Shown piece after piece: positions 1 through 7,384 of a stretch of DNA of 64,000 nt. Made by a program: the position numbers and the translations under genes. The notes under the pieces were generated by a model. That model saw only the letters and a list, made by a program, of their open reading frames with translations. It had not been told where the DNA came from and did not search any database. The stretch covers positions 1-64,000 of the forward strand of contig JAYFQU010000037.1 of NCBI GenBank assembly GCA_034926785.1, read 5' to 3'. Each line of letters begins with the position of its first letter. Positions within the stretch are counted from its first letter, which is position 1. The stretch is from UBA7703 sp034926785 (GTDB lineage Bacteria > Bacillota > Clostridia > Christensenellales > CAG-138).

Positions 1-138
1 GATGGGTTTTACTTTGGGTTAAAATGACGCGAATCGCGCCATTTTTTCACAAATTCGGCGAATGAATCGCCAAATTTGAAGGAACATGGGGGATTTTCGA
101 AATCCCCCAAACCCCCTACTGGGTTTGTTGATGCTCTG
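1..138. repeat. Structured intergenic repeat, copy 1 (left end outside window)
   Basis: This stretch matches positions 42679-42816 over 138 bp with a single difference (G at 90, A at 42768). It holds short inverted repeats: CGCG arms around position 31-41, an AATT-GGCGA / TCGCC-AATT hairpin around 53-77, and a G-rich/C-rich hairpin at about 88-108 whose stem loses one pair in the other copy. It has no open reading frame of note. In the other copy a further 32 bp of element lies to the left, so this copy probably continues outside the window. It ends directly against the terminator at 139-163. Confidence 0.9.
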
Positions 139-163
139 AAAACAGGCTTACGCCTGTTTTTTT
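139..163. terminator. Bidirectional rho-independent terminator
   Basis: A 7-bp stem (AACAGGC at 141-147, GCCTGTT at 152-158) with a 4-nt loop is flanked by A-tracts on the left and T-tracts on the right, so it can act in both directions. On the minus strand it lies 11 nt past the stop of the oxidoreductase gene. It directly abuts the repeat at 1-138. Confidence 0.85.
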
Positions 164-173
164 GTTGATTGCC

Positions 174-1658
174 TTACCAATTTCCCTGGAATACCACATC
201 GTGATCGAGACAGAGATATTGTGCCGCCGTGCGACCCGTGGTCAGCGCAACGGGCAGCCCACCGGGCGATAGGAGGCGCTGTCCCGCAAAATATAGATTT
301 TGTATGCGCTCGGGCTTGCAGGGATAGCTGACGTTCCCCTCTCCCTTGGTCATCAGCGACATCCACGAGCCTTTAAAAGAACCCAGATATCGTTCGTAGG
401 TCAGCGGTGTCGCAACGTCCCAAACGGCGATTCTCCCCTTCGTTTTGGGATATTTGCGGTTTAGTTCGCGGATGATCGCCTCGGCCACACGCTGCTTCTC
501 TTCCTCGTATGTCCCATTGTCTCGGCATTCCTTCCAGAAACCATAGCTGTCTCCGATCAGGGCGGCAGTCAGCGCGGTACATCCATCCGGTGCATACCCC
601 TGCACCCCCGCGTAGCTGTTAAATCCAACGCTGTTATAGGTCAAATGACCGATCGTAATTGGCTCGGATGTTGGAAATGTGAAATTCTCCGGCAAATCGG
701 AAAGATCCGCTTCTACACCGATACCGATAAATACATCCAGCATTGGCTTTGTTTCCGCGCGCATCCGCTCTGCCCACGGTTCGTGAATCGGCTCATCAAA
801 GAGCGTATCGATGGCGCTGAGCGTATCCCGCGTTACGATAACGGCATCGGCCGGGATCCTTTCTCCGCCGACGGCAATACCCTTTGCGATACCATCCTCC
901 ACCACAACCCGATCCACATGCGTTCGATAGCGGATGATCCCTCCAATAGATTCAAAATAACGCGCCATGCGCCCCGCCATCGCGAGCGAACCACCCTCCG
1001 GGTATCCGCCATCCCCCGCGGCGAGCGTCGCAATGGTAAACAAAACGCCGGAAGCGCAATACTCTTCACCGATCATGTTGAGAATTAAACTTTGAATATG
1101 CTTGCTGGTAAACCGTTCCGCCAGTTCCTTTGCCGACATGTTCTGGTAATACTTCATGCGCGGCATTGCCGGGATCATTGAAAGCAGCATGGAGAGAGGA
1201 ACCCTTGCCGGATATTTAGCCTTCAGCTTTGGCAAGTCCATCGTGGGCATCTGTACGCCGGTAAATTTCCTGATATCCGCGCAAAAGCGATTGATTTCCC
1301 GCTTATCTGCGGGAGATAAATCGATCAGATGTTTTTTCAGCATGTCGATATTGCGATATAAGCTTGCGTATTTACCGTTCATTTCATAATTAAAAAACGG
1401 ATCGCGGTTATGAATCGGCACCGAATCATCCAGCGCACCCACTTCACGCCAGAGTTTGTTGAGGTGCGTGTTTGCCGAAGACCCCGTCAGCCAGTGTAAT
1501 CCGCCTTCGAAGTAATATCCCTTCCTGCGCCAACTGGTCGAGGCGCCGCCGGGGACGCTCTGGCTTTCAAAAATTGTTGTTTCAAAACCGCTCTGCCGCG
1601 CATAGATGCCCGCAGAAAGCCCGGCAATCCCTGCTCCGACGATTATAACCTGCTTCAT
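174..1658 (-). CDS. Phytoene desaturase/retinol saturase-like FAD oxidoreductase
   Basis: The protein has 494 residues and begins with a dinucleotide-binding motif, VGAGIAGLSAGIYA, then a Glu 18-20 residues on (FES) and PGGASTSW, the pattern of the CrtI / all-trans-retinol-saturase family of FAD-dependent oxidoreductases. The C-terminus has the second FAD contact (NLYFAGQRLLSPGGLPVALTTGR). Length fits the family (about 490-520). I start it at the ATG at 1658 because GGGGGAG lies 5 nt upstream; a GTG two codons earlier has no room for a site. It follows the TetR gene by 15 nt on the same strand, so it is probably co-transcribed and under that repressor. The substrate cannot be read from sequence; carotenoid work is unlikely because no other crt gene is present. 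Confidence 0.85.
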   Translation of the reverse strand: MKQVIIVGAGIAGLSAGIYARQSGFETTIFESQSVPGGASTSWRRKGYYFEGGLHWLTGSSANTHLNKLWREVGALDDSVPIHNRDPFFNYEMNGKYASLYRNIDMLKKHLIDLSPADKREINRFCADIRKFTGVQMPTMDLPKLKAKYPARVPLSMLLSMIPAMPRMKYYQNMSAKELAERFTSKHIQSLILNMIGEEYCASGVLFTIATLAAGDGGYPEGGSLAMAGRMARYFESIGGIIRYRTHVDRVVVEDGIAKGIAVGGERIPADAVIVTRDTLSAIDTLFDEPIHEPWAERMRAETKPMLDVFIGIGVEADLSDLPENFTFPTSEPITIGHLTYNSVGFNSYAGVQGYAPDGCTALTAALIGDSYGFWKECRDNGTYEEEKQRVAEAIIRELNRKYPKTKGRIAVWDVATPLTYERYLGSFKGSWMSLMTKGEGNVSYPCKPERIQNLYFAGQRLLSPGGLPVALTTGRTAAQYLCLDHDVVFQGNW

Positions 1659-1673
1659 ATACACTCCCCCAAT

Positions 1674-2258
1674 TTATGATTGTTTGCGTTCCCGCAAAAT
1701 ATCCGAAATCCATGCCGCCTCCGGGCAGGGCATCGACGTTCGCATTGCGAGCGTCTCCGCAACCCCCTGTATGGCGCTCCAGAACGCGATTGCCAGCGCG
1801 AGCGGGTCGCCCGTACGGATGGTACCCCCCTCTTGGCCTTGCCGAATGATCGCCGTCGTAGGCGTGTAGATATCAAACTCCGTCAGCAGCCGTTTTACGC
1901 TTTCCGGGACATCCTCGCTATAGTATGCCTGGTGCATCAGAACGAACATCCTCGCGACAAACGGCTCCGTCTGGATATAGCGTAATATCCGCTCCGCAGT
2001 TTCCTCAAAAAAAAGGAGCGGTTCCATCTGTGTCGGCTGCACGCTGCTCATTGGCCCCTCGATTCCCAGCGTAACCAGCGCCAGATAGAGTTCTTCCTTC
2101 GACGCAAAATAATGAAACAGCAACCCGACGCTCATGCCAACCGCCCCCGCGATATCCTTAATCGTCGTTCCCGAATATCCTTTTTGAATAAACAGGCTTA
2201 ACCCCGCGTTAAGAATCTCCTGCCGCCGCTTTTCTTTTTGATCATTCCGAATGGTCAT
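1674..2258 (-). CDS. TetR/AcrR family transcriptional regulator
   Basis: A 194-residue protein with the TetR helix-turn-helix in its first 50 residues (RQEILNAGLSLFIQKGYSG, TTIKDIAGAVGMSVGLLFHY, FASKEELY). The rest is an all-helical ligand domain with no recognisable specificity. The start is supported by AGGAGA five nt upstream. A consensus promoter with two inverted repeats lies directly upstream, so autoregulation is likely. It sits between the CrtI-like gene (same strand) and a divergent dioxygenase/pirin/reductase group, the usual position of a local repressor. The inducer is unknown; an aromatic or quinone compound would fit the neighbours. Confidence 0.92.
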   Translation of the reverse strand: MTIRNDQKEKRRQEILNAGLSLFIQKGYSGTTIKDIAGAVGMSVGLLFHYFASKEELYLALVTLGIEGPMSSVQPTQMEPLLFFEETAERILRYIQTEPFVARMFVLMHQAYYSEDVPESVKRLLTEFDIYTPTTAIIRQGQEGGTIRTGDPLALAIAFWSAIQGVAETLAMRTSMPCPEAAWISDILRERKQS

Positions 2259-2283
2259 ATCGTTCTCCTGATATCGCTAAATG

Positions 2284-2315
2284 TTGAATGCATATTCAAT
2301 GAATTATCGTTCATT
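2284..2315. promoter_or_regulatory. Two adjacent inverted repeats, likely TetR operators
   Basis: TTGAAT-N4-ATTCAA (2284-2299) and AATGAA-N6-TTCATT (2298-2315) lie side by side. The second overlaps the -10 box of the tetR promoter by one base; the first covers the likely transcription start. Arm length and spacing suit a TetR dimer. Binding is inferred from position and symmetry only. Confidence 0.6.
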
Positions 2316-2343
2316 TTATATCATGTCTGCTTTCCGCTGTCAA
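2315..2343 (-). promoter_or_regulatory. Sigma-A promoter of tetR
   Basis: On the minus strand TTGACA (2343-2338) and TATAAA (2320-2315) are separated by 17 bp. The start of the TetR gene is about 57 nt downstream. Confidence 0.75.
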
Positions 2344-2372
2344 GCGGAGATTTTCTTTTGTGCCAAATGCAC

Positions 2373-2401
2373 TTTACAATGGAGCGTTTGCAGAATAGTA
2401 T
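2373..2401 (+). promoter_or_regulatory. Probable promoter of the dioxygenase-pirin-reductase group
   Basis: TTTACA (2373-2378) and TAGTAT (2396-2401) are 17 bp apart, 35 nt before the first gene. It lies about 60 bp from the inverted repeats, so repression from those sites would be indirect or absent. Confidence 0.5.
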
Positions 2402-2435
2402 GATAGCAGGACATCTGAAACGAGGTGTTTAAACA

Positions 2436-3233
2436 ATGATGAACAGAATGCCCGCACTGTTTGTCGGCCACGGGTCGCCGATGAATGCAATCGAAGACAA
2501 TCCCTATTCCCGCGCTTGGAGTGCGCTTGGGCAATCGCTTGAAAAACCGAAGGCGATTGTGTCCATCTCCGCGCATTGGTTCACGCGCGGCACAAAGATC
2601 AACGACGAGGAGTCGCCCTCGATGGTTTACGATATGTACGGTTTCCCCGAAGAACTCTATCAAGTCAAATATCCCGCCAAAGGTTCGCCGGAGTTGGCTG
2701 ACCGCGTGAGTCATCTGCTGGGGAGCGCTGTTTCCATAGACAATCATTGGGGAATTGATCACGGCGCTTGGTCGGTACTTCGCCGTATGTTCCCCGCCGC
2801 AGATGTGCCGATTTTGCCGCTCAGTGTGAACGCGCAGCTTGCCCCCGAGGATCACTTTTCCCTTGGAAAAAGGCTTATGCCGCTTCGTGATGATGGCGTC
2901 CTCATCTTGGGCAGCGGGAATGTGGTGCACAACCTCGCCCGGATCGACTGGCGCAAACCGGAGGGAACCCCGTGGGCGGAGGAATTTGACCAGTATATTT
3001 ATCGTGCGGTGACAACCCGCAGTTTTAACGATGCGATAAACTATTTGTCCGCGGGTGATTCTGCGGAGCTTGCCGTACCCTCGCTGGACCATTTTCTCCC
3101 GCTGCTCTATGTACTTGGCGCCAGCGATGAATCGGATCAGATCAGCGCATTCAATCAAGATTGTTTATTAGGGTCGCTCAGCATGACAAGTTACTTATTT
3201 AGCAATACACTCTGGAGTCCGAAAACAGAATGA
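2436..3233 (+). CDS. 4,5-DOPA dioxygenase extradiol-like protein (LigB/YgiD family)
   Basis: The 265-residue protein has the signature of the class III extradiol dioxygenase fold of the YgiD/DODA group: PALFVGHGSPMNA at the N-terminus, ISAHWFTRG around residue 45, WGIDHGAWSVL near 107-117 and GSGNVVHNL near 160. The histidines in these segments are the family's metal ligands. Members open catechol rings or act on related diphenols; the true substrate here is unknown. GAGGTG stands 8 nt before the ATG at 2436; the ATG one codon later is possible. It is the first gene of a plus-strand group with a pirin and an FMN reductase, which together suggest handling of catechols or quinones. Confidence 0.88.
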   Translation: MMNRMPALFVGHGSPMNAIEDNPYSRAWSALGQSLEKPKAIVSISAHWFTRGTKINDEESPSMVYDMYGFPEELYQVKYPAKGSPELADRVSHLLGSAVSIDNHWGIDHGAWSVLRRMFPAADVPILPLSVNAQLAPEDHFSLGKRLMPLRDDGVLILGSGNVVHNLARIDWRKPEGTPWAEEFDQYIYRAVTTRSFNDAINYLSAGDSAELAVPSLDHFLPLLYVLGASDESDQISAFNQDCLLGSLSMTSYLFSNTLWSPKTE

Positions 3234-3250
3234 AGGGAGAGACAGCTTAG

Positions 3251-4096
3251 ATGATGATTCGTGACATTTTAAAAGAAGTGCGCGGGCAGCGCGCGGTGGA
3301 TGGCGCAGGGGTGTCCCTCGTACGCGTAATCGGCAATCGGGACGTGTATGAGTTCGATCCATTCCTGATGTTGGATTCCTTTGATTCGACCGATCCGAAG
3401 GACTATCTCGCGGGGTTTCCGTGGCATCCGCATCGCGGCATCGAAACCATCACCTACCTCATCAGCGGAAGAATTGAGCATATGGACAGCCTTGGTAACA
3501 AGGGCGTTATTACCTCTGGCGAGAGTCAGTGGATGACGGCGGGCGGCGGCATCATGCATCAGGAAATGCCAAAGGCGGCCGAACATATGCTTGGGTTTCA
3601 ACTTTGGCTGAATCTGCCCAAACAAGAGAAGATGACTCAGCCGGCGTATCTGAATATCACGCAGGATATGATCCCGGTCGTATCCACTGGAAAAGCGTCC
3701 GTCCGCATCCTGAGCGGTAGTTTTAACGGCGTAGCCGGTACGATGCCGCGCCATATTCCCGCCACCATATTGGATGTTTCCCTGCCCAAGGGAGAACATA
3801 TTGCCCTGCCGACGCGGCCAGAGGATACCGTATTCGCTTTTTGTATTCAGGGAGAGGCCATTATTAGCGCACAATTGATTGCGGAGAAAACAGCGATTCT
3901 CTTCGGTGCCGGAGATGGCGTCAGCATTGAAGCGACGCCGGATCGCGATCTCCGTTTTATTCTGTTTTCCGCAAAACCGCTGCATGAGCCAGTCGCCTGG
4001 GGAGGACCTATTGTCATGAACACGCGCGAGGAACTGGATCGCGCGTTTGCAGAACTCAGAGACGGTACGTTTATACAGACCGAGCCGATTCTCTGA
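3251..4096 (+). CDS. Pirin family protein (quercetinase-like bicupin)
   Basis: A 281-residue bicupin. The N-terminal cupin carries the full pirin metal set: His59 and His61 (WHPHRGIETITY), His103 and Glu105 (GIMHQEMP). The C-terminal cupin is degenerate, as usual. Bacterial pirins can oxidise flavonols such as quercetin or act as redox-sensitive partners. The gene lies 17 nt after the dioxygenase gene and is followed 32 nt later by an FMN reductase. GGGAG precedes the start; the second ATG at 3254 is an equal candidate. Confidence 0.92.
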   Translation: MMIRDILKEVRGQRAVDGAGVSLVRVIGNRDVYEFDPFLMLDSFDSTDPKDYLAGFPWHPHRGIETITYLISGRIEHMDSLGNKGVITSGESQWMTAGGGIMHQEMPKAAEHMLGFQLWLNLPKQEKMTQPAYLNITQDMIPVVSTGKASVRILSGSFNGVAGTMPRHIPATILDVSLPKGEHIALPTRPEDTVFAFCIQGEAIISAQLIAEKTAILFGAGDGVSIEATPDRDLRFILFSAKPLHEPVAWGGPIVMNTREELDRAFAELRDGTFIQTEPIL

Positions 4097-4128
4097 CAAT
4101 ACAAGAGAACACTAGGAAGGCATGTGAA

Positions 4129-4689
4129 ATGGAAGAAAAAAGAATCGTTGCAGTCGTCGGCTCCCTCCGAAAAGGCTCCTATAATCTCCAGCTCGCCCAA
4201 AAGGCAAAGGAAATTGTTGGTGAGCGCGCAATCTTTGAAATTATAGACTATTCCGATGTACCGCTCATGAACCAGGACATCGAATACCCGGCACCGGAAG
4301 CGGTGCGCCGCGTGCGAGATGCGGTAAAATCCGCCAATGGAGTTTGGATTTTTACGCCGGAATATAACCACTCCTACCCCGGTGTGTTGAAAAACCTGAT
4401 CGACTGGCTCTCCCGCCCGGTCAGCAAAGAAGAGCGTCAGGTGCTCTCGCGAAAGCCCGTTGCAATCAGCGGAACCTCCACCGGCATGGGCGCTACGCTC
4501 ACCGCGCAGGATTTGCTGGTGATGATGCTGAGCATGTTAAACGCGAATGTGATGAACTTTCCGCGTTTGACAATCCCAAACATCGCGCAGCAAACCGACG
4601 ACACGGGAAAACTCTCCCTCACAACGAGTCTGCCCTATCTGGAAAAGCAGGCCGACACTTTTTTAAAGTTTCTAGATTCCGTAAAATAA
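4129..4689 (+). CDS. NAD(P)H-dependent FMN reductase (flavodoxin fold)
   Basis: A 186-residue protein of the NADPH-dependent FMN reductase/ChrR family. The phosphate loop is GSLRKGSYN at residues 11-19, and the second flavin contact is PEYNHSYPGVLKNLIDWLSR. Such enzymes reduce quinones, azo compounds or chromate by two electrons. As the last gene of the DODA-pirin group, it could supply two-electron quinone reduction to complement ring cleavage. A strong terminator follows 16 nt after the stop. Confidence 0.9.
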   Translation: MEEKRIVAVVGSLRKGSYNLQLAQKAKEIVGERAIFEIIDYSDVPLMNQDIEYPAPEAVRRVRDAVKSANGVWIFTPEYNHSYPGVLKNLIDWLSRPVSKEERQVLSRKPVAISGTSTGMGATLTAQDLLVMMLSMLNANVMNFPRLTIPNIAQQTDDTGKLSLTTSLPYLEKQADTFLKFLDSVK

Positions 4690-4705
4690 TCCCGCTCGAA
4701 CAAGC

Positions 4706-4740
4706 GCCGCTTACCGCCAATCTATGCGGAGCGGCTTTTT
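4706..4740 (+). terminator. Rho-independent terminator after the FMN reductase
   Basis: Stem GCCGCT/AGCGGC (4706-4711, 4730-4735) extended by CCGC/GCGG, followed by five T. Confidence 0.8.
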
Positions 4741-4768
4741 ATTTTGCGCTCGTTTTCGCTCCTCCGGC

Positions 4769-4797
4769 TTTACAAATACGCGCATCCCGAATACTAT
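4769..4797 (+). promoter_or_regulatory. Promoter of the CDGSH protein gene
   Basis: TTTACA (4769-4774) and TACTAT (4792-4797) with 17 bp between, 43 nt before the gene. Confidence 0.6.
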
Positions 4798-4840
4798 AGG
4801 AGTAGTGAATCAATAAATAAACAGAATCGACAGATACGAT

Positions 4841-5527
4841 ATGCAAAAGAAAGAACCAAGGATTCAAATCATAAAAGACGGGCCCTATCTCGTCACGGGC
4901 GGTATACCGCTCTCCGAGAAAACGATCGTTCCCCAAGGCGAAGGATATGTATATGAAGAAGGCCGCCCGCTGCCACAGCGGGAGACCTATTTGCTTTGCC
5001 GCTGCGGAAAGACAAAGACGCCGCCGTTTTGTGATGGCGCGCATAGTGCAGCCGCGTTTGACGGCACGGAGACGGCCTGCCGGCAGGACTATAACGTCCG
5101 CGCCGCGCGCATCATCGGCACCGGAATTGATCTTTTGGATGACGGACGTTGCGCCTTTGCGCGGTTTTGTCACAGGGACAGCGGAGATGCCTGGGAGCTA
5201 TGCGAGGATTCTGCAAGCACGTTTCGTCATGATGAAGCCGTCATCGCCGCCAATGAATGCCCCGCCGGTCGGCTCACCGCCGTGGACAAGGACGGCACTG
5301 TGCACGAGCCGGACTATGAACCCGGCATCGAAATTTTGCAGGACCCCGAAGAAAAGGTCAGCGCGGGTATCTTTGTGAAAGGTGGCATCCCGATTGAATC
5401 GACCGACGGTTCTGTCTATGAGGTGCGAAACCGCGTTGTTCTCTGCCGCTGTGGCATGTCCAGAAATAAGCCCTTCTGCGACTCGGTGCACGTTTCCGAA
5501 GGATTTGTAGACCAGAAACAGAAATGA
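4841..5527 (+). CDS. Dual CDGSH iron-sulfur domain protein
   Basis: The 228-residue protein has two complete CDGSH [2Fe-2S] motifs of the C-x-C-x8-C-x3-H type: Cys53, Cys55, Cys64, His68 and Cys202, Cys204, Cys213, His217. The central segment has its own spaced cysteines (Cys104, Cys110, Cys121, Cys140, ending CPAGRL), as in the common bacterial architecture where a divergent ferredoxin-like region sits between two CDGSH domains. The role is electron transfer or redox sensing in the cytoplasm; no substrate is known. The ribosome binding site is weak. It stands alone, with its own promoter, and is not part of the preceding operon because a terminator intervenes. Confidence 0.93.
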   Translation: MQKKEPRIQIIKDGPYLVTGGIPLSEKTIVPQGEGYVYEEGRPLPQRETYLLCRCGKTKTPPFCDGAHSAAAFDGTETACRQDYNVRAARIIGTGIDLLDDGRCAFARFCHRDSGDAWELCEDSASTFRHDEAVIAANECPAGRLTAVDKDGTVHEPDYEPGIEILQDPEEKVSAGIFVKGGIPIESTDGSVYEVRNRVVLCRCGMSRNKPFCDSVHVSEGFVDQKQK

Positions 5528-5762
5528 TACGGTGTCCTGCACGCAACCGTAATCCCGATGGAGCGGACGCTTGAGCTGCTGAAACAGTGAGATAACGCAT
5601 TTTATTTTATGAACGGGCAATCTGCGCGTTTTTTTGATCGAGTAGCGGTGTTTGGGGAGCTGTCTGATTCGAGATTGACAGTGATCTACGACAACCAATA
5701 TAATACGCAATAGTGATGTTCAACAAAAAGCAGCGGTTCTGTTGACCGCAAAAGGAGTCTTC
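5528..5762 (+). promoter_or_regulatory. Intergenic region with promoter of the acyltransferase gene
   Basis: TTGACA (5675-5680) and TATAAT (5699-5704) are 18 bp apart, 58 nt before the GTG start. A possible terminator for the CDGSH gene ends in seven T near 5631-5637, with a poor stem. Nothing else is recognisable. Confidence 0.65.
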
Positions 5763-7028
5763 GTGAAAGATCCGTTCGCGCGGTTTAATATGCTAGCCAT
5801 CCCCAAACGGCAAAAACTTCGCCTGATCGCCTGGGCCATCAGTTATCCGGATGTTTGGGCGCACAGGGCAAAGATAGAGAAGATTGCAATGGACGGTATC
5901 CGTCCGCCCTATTTGTTGCTCTGCAATCACAATGCATTTCTGGATTTCAAGGTAACGACGGCGGCTGTTTTCCCACACAGAGCGAACTCGGTCGTCGCCA
6001 TCGACGGGTTCACCACGCCTACGAAACGCGGATTTGCCAGCCGTGAATGGCTCATGCGCGTTGTCGGCTGCATCTGCAAACGCAAGTTCACAAACGATGC
6101 CATTCTGGTTCGCCAGCTCAACCGCGTTGTGAAAAATGGCGATATCGCTGTACTCTACCCCGAGGCGCGCTACTCCCTTTGCGGAACGAATGCCGTCCTG
6201 CCGGAGTCGCTTGGCAAACTCTGCAAGTTGCTCAAGGTTCCCGTAGTGTCACTGATCATGCACGGGCACCATGTCAACTCCCCTGTATGGCACCTGGGCG
6301 ACCGCAAGGTGAAGCCTGTCGAGGCCGAAATGACATGCCTTTTCACCACGGAGAGCCTCGCAAAAGCGACGGGCGAAGAGGTCAACGACGCCATTCACCG
6401 CGCGTTCACCTATGATGATTTTGCCTGGCAAAGGTCGCGCGGCATCCGCGTGAATCATCCCAAACGCGCCGAAGGGTTGCAACGGGTACTCTATCAGTGC
6501 CCCGACTGCAAGGCAGAATATCGCATGGGCTCTCAGGGAACGGAGCTGTTTTGCTCCGTCTGTGGAAAACGCTGGGAGATGAGCGAACTTGGCGAACTGC
6601 ATGCGGTCAACGGGGAAACGGAATTTTCGCATATTCCTGATTGGTATGAATGGGAACGCGCAAATGTTCGCCGCGAGGTCGAGACGGGCGAATATAGCAT
6701 CACCTGCCCTGTTCGCGTCAAGTCGCTGCCGAATGCGAAGGGATATCTGGACCTTGGCGAAGGCGTGCTGACGCACGACAGGGATGGGTTTACCGTAAAA
6801 GGCAACGGGAACTATGGCTCCTTTGAAATGAAAAAACCGGTTCCCTCCCTCTATTCGTGCCATATCGAGTTTGATTATCTTGGAAAATATGGGGATTGTG
6901 TCGATCTCAATACGTTGGAGGACACCTGGTATTGCTATCCGCACGACTGCGAATTTTCGGTGACCAAAATCGCGCTTGCAACCGAAGAGCTATATCAACA
7001 TCATATGCGAAACAGGCAATCCGAATGA
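5763..7028 (+). CDS. PlsC-like acyltransferase with a zinc ribbon
   Basis: The 421-residue protein begins with a 1-acylglycerol-3-phosphate acyltransferase domain. The catalytic HX4D box is CNHNAFLD near residue 55 and the second block is YPEARYS near 133, where most family members have FPEGTRS. After the acyltransferase domain comes a four-cysteine zinc ribbon (CPDC ... CSVC, residues about 243-265) and a 150-residue C-terminal part rich in aromatic residues with no assignment. No membrane segment is obvious. Typical PlsC proteins are about 240 residues, so this is a fusion. I start at GTG 5763 because AAAAGGAG lies 5 nt upstream; a TTG seven codons earlier lacks a site. The acyl acceptor is unknown. 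Confidence 0.8.
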   Translation: MKDPFARFNMLAIPKRQKLRLIAWAISYPDVWAHRAKIEKIAMDGIRPPYLLLCNHNAFLDFKVTTAAVFPHRANSVVAIDGFTTPTKRGFASREWLMRVVGCICKRKFTNDAILVRQLNRVVKNGDIAVLYPEARYSLCGTNAVLPESLGKLCKLLKVPVVSLIMHGHHVNSPVWHLGDRKVKPVEAEMTCLFTTESLAKATGEEVNDAIHRAFTYDDFAWQRSRGIRVNHPKRAEGLQRVLYQCPDCKAEYRMGSQGTELFCSVCGKRWEMSELGELHAVNGETEFSHIPDWYEWERANVRREVETGEYSITCPVRVKSLPNAKGYLDLGEGVLTHDRDGFTVKGNGNYGSFEMKKPVPSLYSCHIEFDYLGKYGDCVDLNTLEDTWYCYPHDCEFSVTKIALATEELYQHHMRNRQSE

Positions 7029-7140
7029 TCGTTTCTCTTTTAATAGCGCCGAAAGGAAGAATACCCGGACTTGAACGTACCCGCCTGATTTGTTTGTGAA
7101 CGGGAACCGAACCCCGCCCCCGTGCATCTTTAAAAATGAG
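7029..7140. other. Intergenic, nothing recognised
   Basis: No gene, terminator or repeat is evident between the acyltransferase stop and the terminator of the convergent tRNA-Glu. Confidence 0.5.
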
Positions 7141-7170
7141 TAAAAAAATAGGATCCGAATGGATCCTGTT
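7141..7170 (-). terminator. Terminator of tRNA-Glu
   Basis: GGATCC arms (7151-7156, 7161-7166) with a 4-nt loop, bordered by a T-run on the minus-strand 3' side (A-run at 7141-7149). Confidence 0.8.
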
Positions 7171-7175
7171 TTTTA

Positions 7176-7251
7176 TGGCACCCAGTAGGGGAGTCGAACC
7201 CCTGTTCCCGCCGTGAGAGGGCGGTGTCCTAGGCCACTAGACGAACTGAGC
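7176..7251 (-). tRNA. tRNA-Glu (CTC anticodon)
   Basis: A 76-nt cloverleaf read on the minus strand. The anticodon stem CCGCC/GGCGG holds loop CTCTCAC, giving anticodon CTC (codon GAG). The T arm is CAGGGG-TTCGACT-CCCCT and CCA is encoded. The acceptor stem GCTCAGT/ACTGGGT closes with two wobble pairs, including G1-U72, weaker than usual for tRNA-Glu. It has its own promoter and terminator and lies downstream of polC. Confidence 0.93.
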
Positions 7252-7266
7252 GCGGCTGCACGGAAT

Positions 7267-7295
7267 ATGATACAGAAATATCCGCCCGCTGTCAA
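7267..7295 (-). promoter_or_regulatory. Promoter of tRNA-Glu
   Basis: TTGACA (7295-7290) and TATCAT (7272-7267) with 17 bp between, 15 nt before the tRNA 5' end. Confidence 0.7.
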
Positions 7296-7305
7296 TACAA
7301 TCTTG

Positions 7306-7328
7306 CAATAAAAATCCCGCGATTTTTT
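7306..7328 (-). terminator. Terminator of polC
   Basis: AAAAATC (7310-7316) and GATTTTT (7321-7327) form a 7-bp stem with a 4-nt loop, 57 nt after the polC stop. Confidence 0.6.
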
Positions 7329-7384
7329 ATTGAATCTTAACGCGTAAATTTGCCCGATTCCGGCGATCAAACAACGCAGGATTC

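Noticed and set aside
5550..5588. Possible gene remnant ending ERTLELLKQ before a stop
   Set aside because: Only ten residues look protein-like, with no start site or partner; it could be chance.
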